NCBI GenBank assembly: GCA_965284645.1
Contig: OZ260106.1
Span: 3,906,001 to 3,970,000, forward strand
Direction of reading: 5' to 3'
Source of the DNA: JAIBAJ01 sp965284645
GTDB taxonomy: Bacteria > Bacteroidota > Bacteroidia > JAIBAJ01
DNA: 64,000 nt
Shown piece after piece: positions 1-9,005 of this stretch. The number at the start of each line of letters is the position of its first letter. The first letter of the stretch is position 1. Both the position numbers and the translations under genes were made by a program. The notes under the pieces are model-generated. The model was not told the origin of the DNA. It did no database searches and saw only the letters and a list, made by a program, of their open reading frames with translations.

Positions 1-1766
1 TTTCTTTGAATAAATTCTGTTGTCCCACCTGCCTTTATGGCCTTCTGCCATAGTTCGGACGCTTTTGTTAAATTTCCTAACTTAAATTCTACATCACCCA
101 AGTGCTCCAACAAAGTACCATTTCGCTCACCACCATTAGAGATAGCCTTTTCAATCCAAATTTTTGCATTGGAATAATCTTCCAATTGAAACAATATCCA
201 ACCATAAGTATCTTGATAGGAAGAGTTGTTGGGCTCCAATTCGTTGGATTTTTTGGACATTTCTTTTGCTTTCTCCAAATCCTTTTTTCGAACTGAAAGA
301 TAATAACTATAGTTATTCAGAACATTCGCATTATTCGGATCAAGTTTTAAAGCCTCAACATAACAACTATCACTTTTCACATGATCTTTCAATTCATTAT
401 AGGCATCACCAAGGCTAGTCCAAAATTGACCAAGGATTGGTCTTTCTAATGCAACCAGCTTTCCCTCCTTCAATGTTTCAACCGCTGAAGTGTATTTTTT
501 TAATTGAATCAACCCAACTCCCTTTAATAAATAACTAAATGCCTCAACAGGAAATAATTCAATGGCTTCACTAGCGGCTTTAACAAGGGATTCGTTCTCA
601 TTCAATTGACTTAGAATTAAAAGATACTGACTCCAAACAGGATACCTGCGCTTATCCAATTCTAAACATTTACTATATTGAATTTTGGCATCCTCATAGC
701 GTTCATCTCTGTATAGAAAATCACCATAAACAGCAAATGCTTTAGCATCATTGGAATGTATATCAGCCAAAATGGCCAACAATTCATAAGCCTGTTCCTT
801 TAATTTCGAATTGGTTTCCGTTAGGGTATAATAGGAAATCAAAACTTTCATTTTGGTATCAATATCTAAATTCTTATTGGAAAACGCCCTTTTCAAATAG
901 GAAAAAGACTTTTCTTTATCACCTTTAATCCTATAGTAATCAGCCAATTGCATGTTTAAAAACGCCTCATCTGGAGAAATTTTCTCTACTTGAGTATATA
1001 CTTCAAAAGCTTTATCGGGTAAATTATTGGCCCTATAAAGCTCTGCCAATATATTGTAGTATCTTACTTCAGCAGGAAAAGCTAATATTAATTTTTTTAT
1101 TTCTTCTTCTGCTTTATCTAGCTTGTTTAATTGAAGCCAAATCTTTTCCTTTTGAAGACTCATTTGTTCATCAACACCAATTATAGCTTCTACCCTATTG
1201 TAGTTCTGAATGGCCTTTTCATATTCGCCTGAAACCAACCATGCATCACCAATTTTATAAAGTACTTCCAAGTTGGTGGGTTGAATTTTGATAATCTTTT
1301 CATAAGTTTTAATGGACTCCTTGAGCTTTCCAAGTTTTCCTAACAAATCAGCTTTAAAGTCAAGAAAAAAAGCATTCTTTGGATCTAAATCAATGGCTTG
1401 TTCAATCAAAGTTAATGCCTCCGAATTCATTGCTTTTTCTTCCAACAACTTCGCTAATTCAAATCGAGCAGTGGCATTTTTACCATTTATAGAAAGAACT
1501 TCATAAAACTTTTTAGCAGCTTCTTCTTTATTTCCAAGCGATCTTTCTTTGCAAGCATCCATAAATACTGACATTTCCTTCCGTTCGGTCATATCCAATT
1601 GCAAATCATTTCCATCCGAGTCCTTCGACTTTGATTGGGTAAATCCAAATTGAATACTAAAACTCAAAAAAAATTGAACAGTTAATATGATACTTTTAAG
1701 CAGGTTCTTTATTCCCACAATATTAGGTTTTGACAAAAATAGGAATACTTGGGAACTGCTATTCAT
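1..1766 (-). CDS. TPR-repeat protein, 3' end outside the window
   Basis: The reverse strand is open from an ATG at 1764-1766 to the left edge, about 588 codons, with no stop seen, so the C-terminus is missing. The N-terminus has a hydrophobic stretch (about residues 20-40, ILTVQFFLSFS) that could be a secretion signal. The rest is a chain of roughly 34-residue helical repeats with TPR spacing (for example FELAKLLEEKAMNSEALTLI and KAFEVYTQVEKISPDEAFL). TPR proteins bind other proteins, so this is probably a periplasmic or envelope scaffold, but the sequence names no partner. It starts 3 bases after the stop of the upstream carboxypeptidase-regulatory-like gene, so the two are almost certainly co-transcribed. 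Proteins of this build are common in Bacteroidota. Confidence 0.85.
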   Translation of the reverse strand, partial: MNSSSQVFLFLSKPNIVGIKNLLKSIILTVQFFLSFSIQFGFTQSKSKDSDGNDLQLDMTERKEMSVFMDACKERSLGNKEEAAKKFYEVLSINGKNATARFELAKLLEEKAMNSEALTLIEQAIDLDPKNAFFLDFKADLLGKLGKLKESIKTYEKIIKIQPTNLEVLYKIGDAWLVSGEYEKAIQNYNRVEAIIGVDEQMSLQKEKIWLQLNKLDKAEEEIKKLILAFPAEVRYYNILAELYRANNLPDKAFEVYTQVEKISPDEAFLNMQLADYYRIKGDKEKSFSYLKRAFSNKNLDIDTKMKVLISYYTLTETNSKLKEQAYELLAILADIHSNDAKAFAVYGDFLYRDERYEDAKIQYSKCLELDKRRYPVWSQYLLILSQLNENESLVKAASEAIELFPVEAFSYLLKGVGLIQLKKYTSAVETLKEGKLVALERPILGQFWTSLGDAYNELKDHVKSDSCYVEALKLDPNNANVLNNYSYYLSVRKKDLEKAKEMSKKSNELEPNNSSYQDTYGWILFQLEDYSNAKIWIEKAISNGGERNGTLLEHLGDVEFKLGNLTKASELWQKAIKAGGTTEFIQR

Positions 1767-1769
1767 TTT

Positions 1770-2549
1770 CTAGTATTTTCTAACTTCTATATAGCGGTCA
1801 TACTTCTTCTTGATAGCAATAACCAATTCATATTGTGTAGAAGCTTTAATGTAATCATCTTCAAAGTTGCAATAATTTATGAAATCATCAAACTCCCAAT
1901 CTTCAAGATCAATAATTTCGGCTGTTACATAAATCCGAAATAGTTCTTTAAGAAGTTTCTTTCTATTACTTTCATTTTGAAGCCTTCTAGCTTCTGCCTT
2001 TTGCTTTTCAAAACGACTAAACCGCTCATACAAGGCAGTAATTGGACTTTGCAACACATCGGAGACCTCCGATGTTTCCTTGTAGGTTTTCTTATAACCT
2101 AATTTATCAATGTCCTTTTGAATTTGATCTAAATCTCGAGGGGCAACAAAAACAATTTCATCCAAGCGAATATTTAACCGATACATCTTCACCTCAATTG
2201 TATATTCTGAAATATTGGATGAACTATCCCTAAAACATAAACGAGCAGGAGAATACCCTAAGGCATGAATTGAAATTGTATCCGAACGATTTAAAGAAAT
2301 AGTAAAGTGACCAGACAAACTACCAAACACACCATTAGAAGTGCGACGGTTTATTACCATTACCTTATTAAATTGAGTTACACCTTGCAAATCAACAAGT
2401 TGTCCGTGAACCTTAATAACATCCTTTTGAGCCTGTCCAATTTCATAAAAAAATAAAAATGAAAGGACGATGCCTATTTTCAAGCCAATAAAAGCATGAA
2501 ATACCTTATCAAAAAAAACAATTATTACAAAATTTACAAAGCGATCCAA
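1770..2549 (-). CDS. Secreted carboxypeptidase-regulatory-like domain protein
   Basis: 259 residues from a TTG start; there is no ATG before the hydrophobic segment, so the exact start is uncertain. Residues about 22-40 (LKIGIVLSFLFFYEIGQAQ) look like a signal peptide. Residues about 45-125 match the carboxypeptidase-D regulatory-like fold found on many Bacteroidota envelope proteins: a KVHGQLVDLQG opening, a SGHFTISLNRSDTISIHALGY core and a VKMYRLNIRLDEIVFV ending. The C-terminal half is charged and helical with no recognised domain. It lies in the exopolysaccharide operon, 105 bases after the lytic transglycosylase gene and 3 bases before the TPR gene. Its role there is unknown; a structural or surface-assembly job is inference. 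Confidence 0.75.
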   Translation of the reverse strand: MDRFVNFVIIVFFDKVFHAFIGLKIGIVLSFLFFYEIGQAQKDVIKVHGQLVDLQGVTQFNKVMVINRRTSNGVFGSLSGHFTISLNRSDTISIHALGYSPARLCFRDSSSNISEYTIEVKMYRLNIRLDEIVFVAPRDLDQIQKDIDKLGYKKTYKETSEVSDVLQSPITALYERFSRFEKQKAEARRLQNESNRKKLLKELFRIYVTAEIIDLEDWEFDDFINYCNFEDDYIKASTQYELVIAIKKKYDRYIEVRKY

Positions 2550-2654
2550 AACTTAACAAACAATTGATTTACAAAAACTTAAACGACAGATGCCACAATT
2601 AAAGGTGGAATGATTTAATCATTTACAACCAAAATTTGATCTAAAGTACAAAAA

Positions 2655-3854
2655 TTAGCAACCAATAATTAACTCTGTATTGACGGGAGGTTGCTCCGTA
2701 GGCTTAATTTTATTCCTTTCACGGATAAGAATTGGTTCACAATCATACATTTTAGATATGGATTCTATCGTTTCACCATTCTTTACTTTATGCATTCTCA
2801 AAATAGGAGAATCTACCTTTCTCTGCTCAATTAAATCTTCATAATCTAATGCGTATGCTGTATCTATCCCTCTTGTTCCTGCTTCTTCTAGAAGATTTTC
2901 ATAGTCTTCATAACCAGGAAGAGGTATTTGAATGAAATAAGTTTTTCCTAATTTATTGGTTAATGCTTTGTCTCTCAACCAAGGATTGAATATTTTTAAA
3001 ATTTTATAAGAAACATGTTGAGATTTAGCAAATCTTGCAAGATCAGTAATACTAGAATCTACAGCTATTCTTTGGGTTTTAATTGGAGGATACAAATCTT
3101 TTTTTCTTATGTAAAATCCATACTTCTTGGGGTGTTCCATTATTTCCTTTATAGCCAAAATTCTAAAAACATACCTGGAGGTCTCCATATTAAGCATCAA
3201 ATCATAATAGTTTTGATTTTCTTGATAGTCCATATGTTTTTTAATTCCAGTTACTCCCATATTATAAGAGGCTGCCGCCATTGTCCAAGAACCTAACTTT
3301 TGTTTAGCCTCTAGGATATATTTACAGGCGGCCTCTGTTGATGCTTCCACACTGTATCTTTCATCAATCTCATTGGTTATTTCCAATCCATTCCGCTTTC
3401 CTGTTTCTTCTAGGAATTGCCAAAAACCAACAGCATCGGAAGGGGAAACAACATTTACAAAGCCACTTTCAATTAAGGAAAGATATTTAAAGTCATCCGG
3501 AACACCATTTCGTTTTAAAATTGGTTCAATTATAGGAAACCAACGTGATGCCCGTTTATGGAAAAGCAAGGTTTGGGATTGCCAATAAACATTTACTAAC
3601 ATTTCTCTATCCAAACGCTCTCGAACATCAAAATTGGATAATGGGACACTTTCATGGCAAAATTCTAATTTAGTTGGTAGTTGAACCGAAAATATCCTAT
3701 AGTTATTGTTAAAGAGGTCATTATATAACTTATCCTCCTTCTGGGAAGAAAAGTTGAACAAGGAAATTGTAAAAAGGCCAAAAACCACCAAAACAAAGGC
3801 CATAAATGGCTTATTGTTCAATATAGAATTAGAAGTAGGATTGTGCTTTTCCAA
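2655..3854 (-). CDS. Membrane-anchored lytic transglycosylase with LysM (MltD-like)
   Basis: 399 residues. An N-terminal membrane segment (residues 17-34) is followed by an SLT lysozyme-like domain: LSLIESGF with the likely catalytic Glu129, AVGFWQFLEETGKRNGL, and AAASYNMG. One LysM peptidoglycan-binding motif lies at about residues 353-398 (HKVKNGETIESISKMYDCEP). Enzymes of this family cut the glycan strands of peptidoglycan to leave 1,6-anhydro ends. The listed start is TTG, two bases after the stop of the WecA-type gene; an ATG at 3803 would give a shorter protein starting just before the membrane segment. Co-transcription with export genes suggests it opens the wall for the secretion machine, which is inference. 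Confidence 0.88.
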   Translation of the reverse strand: MEKHNPTSNSILNNKPFMAFVLVVFGLFTISLFNFSSQKEDKLYNDLFNNNYRIFSVQLPTKLEFCHESVPLSNFDVRERLDREMLVNVYWQSQTLLFHKRASRWFPIIEPILKRNGVPDDFKYLSLIESGFVNVVSPSDAVGFWQFLEETGKRNGLEITNEIDERYSVEASTEAACKYILEAKQKLGSWTMAAASYNMGVTGIKKHMDYQENQNYYDLMLNMETSRYVFRILAIKEIMEHPKKYGFYIRKKDLYPPIKTQRIAVDSSITDLARFAKSQHVSYKILKIFNPWLRDKALTNKLGKTYFIQIPLPGYEDYENLLEEAGTRGIDTAYALDYEDLIEQRKVDSPILRMHKVKNGETIESISKMYDCEPILIRERNKIKPTEQPPVNTELIIGC

Positions 3855-3856
3855 AA

Positions 3857-4936
3857 TTATTTGCTTGGTTGTTTAAAACGCTTCGTGATGTAAAACATTG
3901 TACCAAGTAAACCTAAAAAATATAAGAAGAATACAATTAATTGAGTATAACCCCAATTCTTTATAAAGAACTCAATTAAAACAAGGCCAACAAATGAAAT
4001 AAAGGATAAACCAAAAAAGGCCATTGCAACTTGGCGATCCGATAATCCCATATATGACAGATGGTGGGTTGTATGATCTCTTCCTCCAACAAAAGGAGAT
4101 TGTCCTCTCAATAAACGGTTTACTGTTACTATGGTCGTATCTATAATAGGAATCATAAAAATCAAAAGCGGTTCAATAAACTGTTTTGTTTGAATTCGAT
4201 ATCCTTGGGCTTCATGTCCCATCCAGAAATAATTAATTCCAATGGCAGCAAGAAAAACTCCTAAGAATTGACTACCAGTATCTCCCATATACATTTTAGA
4301 AGGATTCCAATTGTAAAAAAGAAATCCAAGCAAAGCGCATAAGACACCTTCCAAGAGTATAAAGTCGGGGTTGTATAAATCATTTTTCCACAATAAGATA
4401 AATAAAGACGAAAGAATTATACTAATTGACACAGTAGAGGTTATTGCATCCATATTATCCAGCATATTTATTGAATTCATTAATCCAATAACCCAAAACA
4501 AGGTTAAAATCACATCTAAAAACTCATTTCCAAAGAAGACAATTTTATTGCCACTAATCACCAATAAAAGCGCACATGTTAATTGACCAGCAAGCTTTAA
4601 TGTGGGTTTAGTATTATAGGCATCATCCGCAAGTCCAATTAAAAAGCCTAGAACAGATGCAGCCAAAAATCCTAAGAATTTCTGATTATAAAGAAACTTG
4701 TTTTCTTCAAAAAAAATGGAATAAGAGGCAATGGATAGTAAAAAAAGAATGAAAAATGAAACACCTCCTAAGGCCGGTTTTGTAGTGCTGCTCCAACGAA
4801 TCATATGGTCTTCATTGTTTCTCATTCCTAAATTTGAAGCAAATTGAAGGAAAAGACCATTTATTAGGAAGGAGAAAATTCCTGCTAAAAAAAAGTAACC
4901 AATATAAATTATTATGGTATAGGTATCTCGACTCAA
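3857..4936 (-). CDS. Undecaprenyl-phosphate glycan-phosphate transferase (WecA/MraY family)
   Basis: 359 residues and about ten hydrophobic helices, the normal size for this family. Signature sites are present: Asp104-Asp105 in LADDAYNTKP (Mg binding), NSINMLDNMDA at 154-164, YMGDTGSQ with Asp219, and the HH..SYMG motif near residue 290. The family moves a sugar-1-phosphate from a UDP-sugar to undecaprenyl phosphate, the first membrane step of glycan synthesis. Placement next to wza/wzc-type genes points to exopolysaccharide or O-antigen rather than peptidoglycan. The start is TTG with no closer ATG. The gap to rfbC is 60 bases, so it may share that transcript. The sugar substrate cannot be read from sequence. 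Confidence 0.9.
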   Translation of the reverse strand: MSRDTYTIIIYIGYFFLAGIFSFLINGLFLQFASNLGMRNNEDHMIRWSSTTKPALGGVSFFILFLLSIASYSIFFEENKFLYNQKFLGFLAASVLGFLIGLADDAYNTKPTLKLAGQLTCALLLVISGNKIVFFGNEFLDVILTLFWVIGLMNSINMLDNMDAITSTVSISIILSSLFILLWKNDLYNPDFILLEGVLCALLGFLFYNWNPSKMYMGDTGSQFLGVFLAAIGINYFWMGHEAQGYRIQTKQFIEPLLIFMIPIIDTTIVTVNRLLRGQSPFVGGRDHTTHHLSYMGLSDRQVAMAFFGLSFISFVGLVLIEFFIKNWGYTQLIVFFLYFLGLLGTMFYITKRFKQPSK

Positions 4937-4996
4937 ATTATACTAAGGTTGAGGTTTCAATACAAATGTAAGTAAATAGCAAAAGAAAACATGATT

Positions 4997-5539
4997 TTAA
5001 AAAGGAGAAACGAAACTTTCAAATGATATTCCTTGCTTGTCCTTGTCAGAAATGGTAGGATTGCTAATGGTCCAATCAATATTCAACAAAGGGTCAGACC
5101 ATAGAATTGTTTGCTCCGAATTTTTCTTATAAAAGTTGGAACATTTATAAGAAAAAATGGTATTGTCTTCAAGGCAAGCGAAACCATGTGCAAAAGATGG
5201 AGGAATGTACAGTGATAACAAATTAGTATCTGTTAGTTCAATTTTAATATGCTTGCCGTAGGTAATCGAATCCTTCCTTAAATCAACAATGACATCTAAA
5301 ACAGAACCAGAAACAACGCGCACCAACTTTGCCTGACTGAATGGGGGATTTTGAAAATGCAACCCCCTAACAACCCCTTTCATGGATTTGGATAAATTAT
5401 CCTGGACAAATTGATCATTTATTCCCACGTCAAAAAAATGCCTCTGATTGTAGGTTTCCATAAAAAAACCCCTTGAATCACCAAAAATACCGTGTTTTAT
5501 TATAAAAACACCTTCAATTTCCGTTTTTATTAATTCCAT
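4997..5539 (-). CDS. rfbC: dTDP-4-dehydrorhamnose 3,5-epimerase
   Basis: 180 residues, the usual length. RmlC/RfbC family signatures are clear: the DSRGFF.E opening, VVRGLHFQ with the likely catalytic His61, VSGSVLDVIVDLRKDS and YIPPSFAHGFACLED. The enzyme epimerises carbons 3 and 5 of dTDP-4-keto-6-deoxyglucose on the way to dTDP-L-rhamnose. The other rhamnose genes (rfbA, rfbB, rfbD) are not in this window. It starts from ATG 12 bases after the end of the tyrosine-kinase gene, inside the export operon, so rhamnose or a related deoxysugar is probably part of the exported polysaccharide. Confidence 0.92.
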   Translation of the reverse strand: MELIKTEIEGVFIIKHGIFGDSRGFFMETYNQRHFFDVGINDQFVQDNLSKSMKGVVRGLHFQNPPFSQAKLVRVVSGSVLDVIVDLRKDSITYGKHIKIELTDTNLLSLYIPPSFAHGFACLEDNTIFSYKCSNFYKKNSEQTILWSDPLLNIDWTISNPTISDKDKQGISFESFVSPF

Positions 5540-5551
5540 AGTTCAAAACGA

Positions 5552-8065
5552 TTAATCTTCCTCTACTTTCTTCTTGCCAAATAGTCCAGCAAAATACCCT
5601 TTCTTTGGAGTGTTAGAATTTTGGTTTTCTTCATAATAACCATAGCCTCCACCATATCCATACCCATATCCGTAACCGTAACCATAACCATAACCATACC
5701 CGTATCCATACCCATATCCATACCCGTATCCATATGCAGCCCTAGAAGTATCAACGCTATTTAAAACAACACTGAGATGCTTTACATTATTTTCATGGAC
5801 GAGTCTTTCAACATTTCCTATAAATGCCTTCTTGGAATAATTTGACCTTACAACATAAATAGGATAGTCAGCCAAAAGGATATTGGAAATCCCATCTGTA
5901 ACAATTCCTACCGGAGGATTATCTATAATAATAATATCGTATTCGGCTCTTAAACTCTTAAGCAACTCAGCAAAATTAGTGCTAATAATTAACTCCGAAG
6001 GGTTCGGTGGAATTGGTCCAGCTGTAATGAAATCTAGGTTTTCAAGACTGCTATTTTGAACACAATCCTTGTAATAGTCCTTGCCAATCAAAATTGTGCT
6101 CATTCCCTTTAGGTTGGCTACGTCAAAACCCAAGTGTATTTTAGGTTTACGCATATCCGTATCAATAATAATAACCTTCTTACCTGCATAGGCCAGAATT
6201 CCTCCCAAATTAATGGCAATAAATGTTTTTCCTTCACCTGAAACTGTAGAGGTTATAGATATAATTTTGGGACCAGGTGAATTTGATATGTATTGTAAAT
6301 TGGTCCTGAGCGATCTAAAAGCTTCAGAAATACCTGATTTAGGACTTTTATCTACTAGCAATTGAGAATTTGGAATTTCCTTTTTATACCTTGGTACAAT
6401 TCCTAAAATTGGTGTTTGAGTATACCTAGAAATATCATTTACTGTTGTTATGTCATTATAAAGTAAATACCTAACTATAATTAGAAAAATACTTAAGAGA
6501 AAAGAAGCAACAATTGCAGCCAATACCACTACTTTCTTATCTGGTGAAATAGGTATTTCTGGCACTATTGCTCTTTCTAAAAGTCTATTGTTAGGCGTAA
6601 AACCAGCTTTTGTAATCGAATATTCAGCCTTTTTAGTGACAAGATCATTGTAAAAAGTTTCTGTTACTGAATATATCCTCTTTAATTTGGAATATTCTAA
6701 AACATCATAATCCTTCCCTTTAGAGGTGTCAGATTCCTCCTTGATTTTATTATGATAATTTAATATCTTTTGATTATAATCTTTTTTTAATCTTTCTCCT
6801 TGGAGAATTGTGTTTTCAATCCCTTCTAAAATCAACCTGTTTTGTATACGTATTTGATAGTCAATCCTTTTAACCTGATCACTATTGGTAGTTACATCAA
6901 AAAGTAATTTCTCCTTTTCTAACTGTATTTGATTTAAGATTTGCAACTGGGAAACAAAGGCTCCTTGCAAATGTGTCAAAGTAACTCCGCTTAATAATTT
7001 ATTGAAATCTAACTTTGGGTCATCTTTTACCTCATTCAAAATTTTCTTCAGCAAATCTATATCAAATTCTACACCTAGTTTTGAATCATTCAATTGGTCA
7101 ATCTTTCCCAAATACTCCATGTTTCTGGTAGAAATCCCACTTGGGCCTTCATTTTGTGTTCCATTTAATTCTTCAACAATTCCAAATCTCATTCTAAAAT
7201 CATTCAAATGCTCTTCAGTTTCAATAAGTTTATCATACAAAAGAGCCAATTGATCATCCAAAAAATGAAGAATATTATCCGCACTTTGTTCCTTATTCTC
7301 AACATCATAGGAAATGAAATCATTTGCAATCGCATTTACTACATCCGCTGTCTTTTCTGGATTTTTATCCCTGTAAGAAATTTTAATAGTTTTCGCAACT
7401 TCATTTAATACCTCTACTGAAAGAGGAGTAGCAACATTTGAAATTTTTAGAATTGGATTATTTAATTGAAAAAAATATTGGCTGCCATCATTTTGTAAAT
7501 CTAATATCCTTTTATAATTCTCAAAGTCGATCTTAAATCGAAAATGAGGCATAGTTATACTGTCATTTAAGGATTTTCTAGTATTATATTGAACATCACC
7601 CGACCTATATTTTATCTCAACGGTTTTATCTTCAAAAAAATTTAAATAAATGGGAGTATTATAAATATCTTGACTTTTTAAGTTAATTCCAATTTGAAAA
7701 GGACATGAGCGATAAACTTCATAGTTTAGAACTGTTCCTTTCCTAAAATAGGAAATATCTAAATTAAGTTTCGATATTGCTCTTCCAAGAAATTCTGAGG
7801 ACTTCAACAATTCTATTTCCTTATAAATGCTCTCGTCGTAGAAATTTGTAACAGATAAAAATTTTGAAGTTGATGCTGTTGAATTTAACTGAATAATTGC
7901 TTGGGTTTGATAAACAGGCTCCGTATATCTAAGGTAAATAAAGGCAATTGTAGTGCTAAAAAGAAAAAACAACAATATCCATAGTAAACTTCGTTTGGAA
8001 ATAAGCAATAACAAGCCTAAATCAAAACTATCATTCAAATAGGATATTCGTTTGGGTGGAGCCAT
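5552..8065 (-). CDS. Wzc-like chain-length determinant and tyrosine autokinase (BY-kinase)
   Basis: 837 residues. A Wzz domain sits at the N-terminus with membrane helix 1 near residues 28-48. A long coiled-coil periplasmic region follows (about 250-460), then membrane helix 2 near 515-535. The cytoplasmic kinase has Walker A GEGKT near 608, Walker A' DTDMRKPK near 637 and Walker B IIIIDNPP near 713. BY-kinases control polymer length and export through the outer-membrane Wza channel by cycling phosphorylation of a C-terminal tyrosine cluster. Here that cluster is Y(GY)13 followed by GGGYGYY (residues 778-811), a regular Gly-Tyr repeat, and then a lysine-rich end. It starts from ATG two bases after the wza-like stop. 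Confidence 0.93.
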   Translation of the reverse strand: MAPPKRISYLNDSFDLGLLLLISKRSLLWILLFFLFSTTIAFIYLRYTEPVYQTQAIIQLNSTASTSKFLSVTNFYDESIYKEIELLKSSEFLGRAISKLNLDISYFRKGTVLNYEVYRSCPFQIGINLKSQDIYNTPIYLNFFEDKTVEIKYRSGDVQYNTRKSLNDSITMPHFRFKIDFENYKRILDLQNDGSQYFFQLNNPILKISNVATPLSVEVLNEVAKTIKISYRDKNPEKTADVVNAIANDFISYDVENKEQSADNILHFLDDQLALLYDKLIETEEHLNDFRMRFGIVEELNGTQNEGPSGISTRNMEYLGKIDQLNDSKLGVEFDIDLLKKILNEVKDDPKLDFNKLLSGVTLTHLQGAFVSQLQILNQIQLEKEKLLFDVTTNSDQVKRIDYQIRIQNRLILEGIENTILQGERLKKDYNQKILNYHNKIKEESDTSKGKDYDVLEYSKLKRIYSVTETFYNDLVTKKAEYSITKAGFTPNNRLLERAIVPEIPISPDKKVVVLAAIVASFLLSIFLIIVRYLLYNDITTVNDISRYTQTPILGIVPRYKKEIPNSQLLVDKSPKSGISEAFRSLRTNLQYISNSPGPKIISITSTVSGEGKTFIAINLGGILAYAGKKVIIIDTDMRKPKIHLGFDVANLKGMSTILIGKDYYKDCVQNSSLENLDFITAGPIPPNPSELIISTNFAELLKSLRAEYDIIIIDNPPVGIVTDGISNILLADYPIYVVRSNYSKKAFIGNVERLVHENNVKHLSVVLNSVDTSRAAYGYGYGYGYGYGYGYGYGYGYGYGYGYGGGYGYYEENQNSNTPKKGYFAGLFGKKKVEED
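5633..5734 (-). repeat. Gly-Tyr codon repeat in the BY-kinase tail
   Basis: Thirteen GGN-TAY codon pairs run almost without interruption and are followed by a short GGG/YGYY variant. The third codon bases vary (GGA, GGG, GGT; TAT, TAC), so this is not an exact six-base microsatellite but keeps the dipeptide. It encodes residues 778-811 of the Wzc-like kinase. Copy number could change by slippage or unequal crossing-over. Confidence 0.9.
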
Positions 8066-8067
8066 TT

Positions 8068-8826
8068 CTAATTTGTAAGAGACCTGAACAAGGTAACCGA
8101 TAAAAGAATGGTAGAAAGCAAGGTTAAATAAGGTGTCAAAATATTTAATCCTTGAACTACATAATTATTTCTTGTCTCTATGTAAACAATATCATTTCCC
8201 TGCATTACAAGATCTGTATTTTGAATACCCTGCAAGTAACTTAAATCCAAAATATACACTTTTGGATTTTTTAAATCACCTCTAATTATCTTCACCTTAT
8301 AGGCCTTCGCATTATCAGGAATACCTCCTGAAGATGCTAATACCTCAAATAAGGTAGTATTCTCATACTTCAATGAAACCACACTTGCAGACCCTCCAAT
8401 AAATAAAAAAACCCTTTTGTTTGAAAATGTTAACGTAACAAATGGATCATTAATAAATTTAGAATACTCTTCCTCTAAAAACAATTCAGCCTGTCGAAAA
8501 GTTAAACCTCTTAGGTATACTCTTCCAACGCTTGGTAATTTTACGAATCCATCCGTTTCTACCTTGGCAGAAAATCCATTCTGTTCTGAATTTCTATTTA
8601 CATTTGTTCCAGAAAGCAAAATGGCTCCTTTATTTGGAGTGACTGAAAATTGAATAATATCCCCAGAAGCCAACTTGTAATTTTTTATAGCACTATTAGT
8701 GTCTAATACTGAATAGGGATAAAATGAATCTGTTCGCAACATGCGATTCTGGTTGAAAAACTTACAAGAAGTAAGTGCCAACGACAATAGAATAAAAACG
8801 ACTATTTTTCTCAACGTATTCACCAA
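8068..8826 (-). CDS. Wza-like polysaccharide export outer-membrane lipoprotein
   Basis: 252 residues. The N-terminus is a lipoprotein signal ending in LALTSCKFF (lipid-attachment Cys about residue 21). The Poly_export motif follows (residues about 50-140: KLASGDIIQFSV, VETDGFVKLPSVGRVYLRGLT), then an SLBB-like part (RVFLFIGGSASV, FEVLASSGGIPDNAKAYKVKIIRG). A C-terminal helix (LTPYLTLLSTILLSVTLF) matches the membrane-spanning helix of Wza. It forms the outer-membrane exit channel and works with the Wzc-like protein encoded two bases downstream. The start is TTG at 8826 or GTG at 8823. It is the first gene of the operon; I saw no convincing promoter in the 179 bases upstream. Confidence 0.92.
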   Translation of the reverse strand: MVNTLRKIVVFILLSLALTSCKFFNQNRMLRTDSFYPYSVLDTNSAIKNYKLASGDIIQFSVTPNKGAILLSGTNVNRNSEQNGFSAKVETDGFVKLPSVGRVYLRGLTFRQAELFLEEEYSKFINDPFVTLTFSNKRVFLFIGGSASVVSLKYENTTLFEVLASSGGIPDNAKAYKVKIIRGDLKNPKVYILDLSYLQGIQNTDLVMQGNDIVYIETRNNYVVQGLNILTPYLTLLSTILLSVTLFRSLTN

Positions 8827-9005
8827 TCGGCGAAATTAGTAATTTTTAGGGTTCAAAACCGATTCTACTCATTATATTAAATTTCAGATTTCAAAAAACT
8901 TTAATCCTTTGACAATGAGAATTTTCCAGCAATCCTTGATTTGAAGGCTACCTTGAAACAACTCTCGACGCTGAATTCTTTGAATAAAATGATGGATTTA
9001 TTTCT

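Noticed and set aside
5563..5754. 63-codon Met/Gly-rich frame overlapping the BY-kinase tail
   Set aside because: It is a frame-shifted reading of the Gly-Tyr codon repeat and has no independent support.
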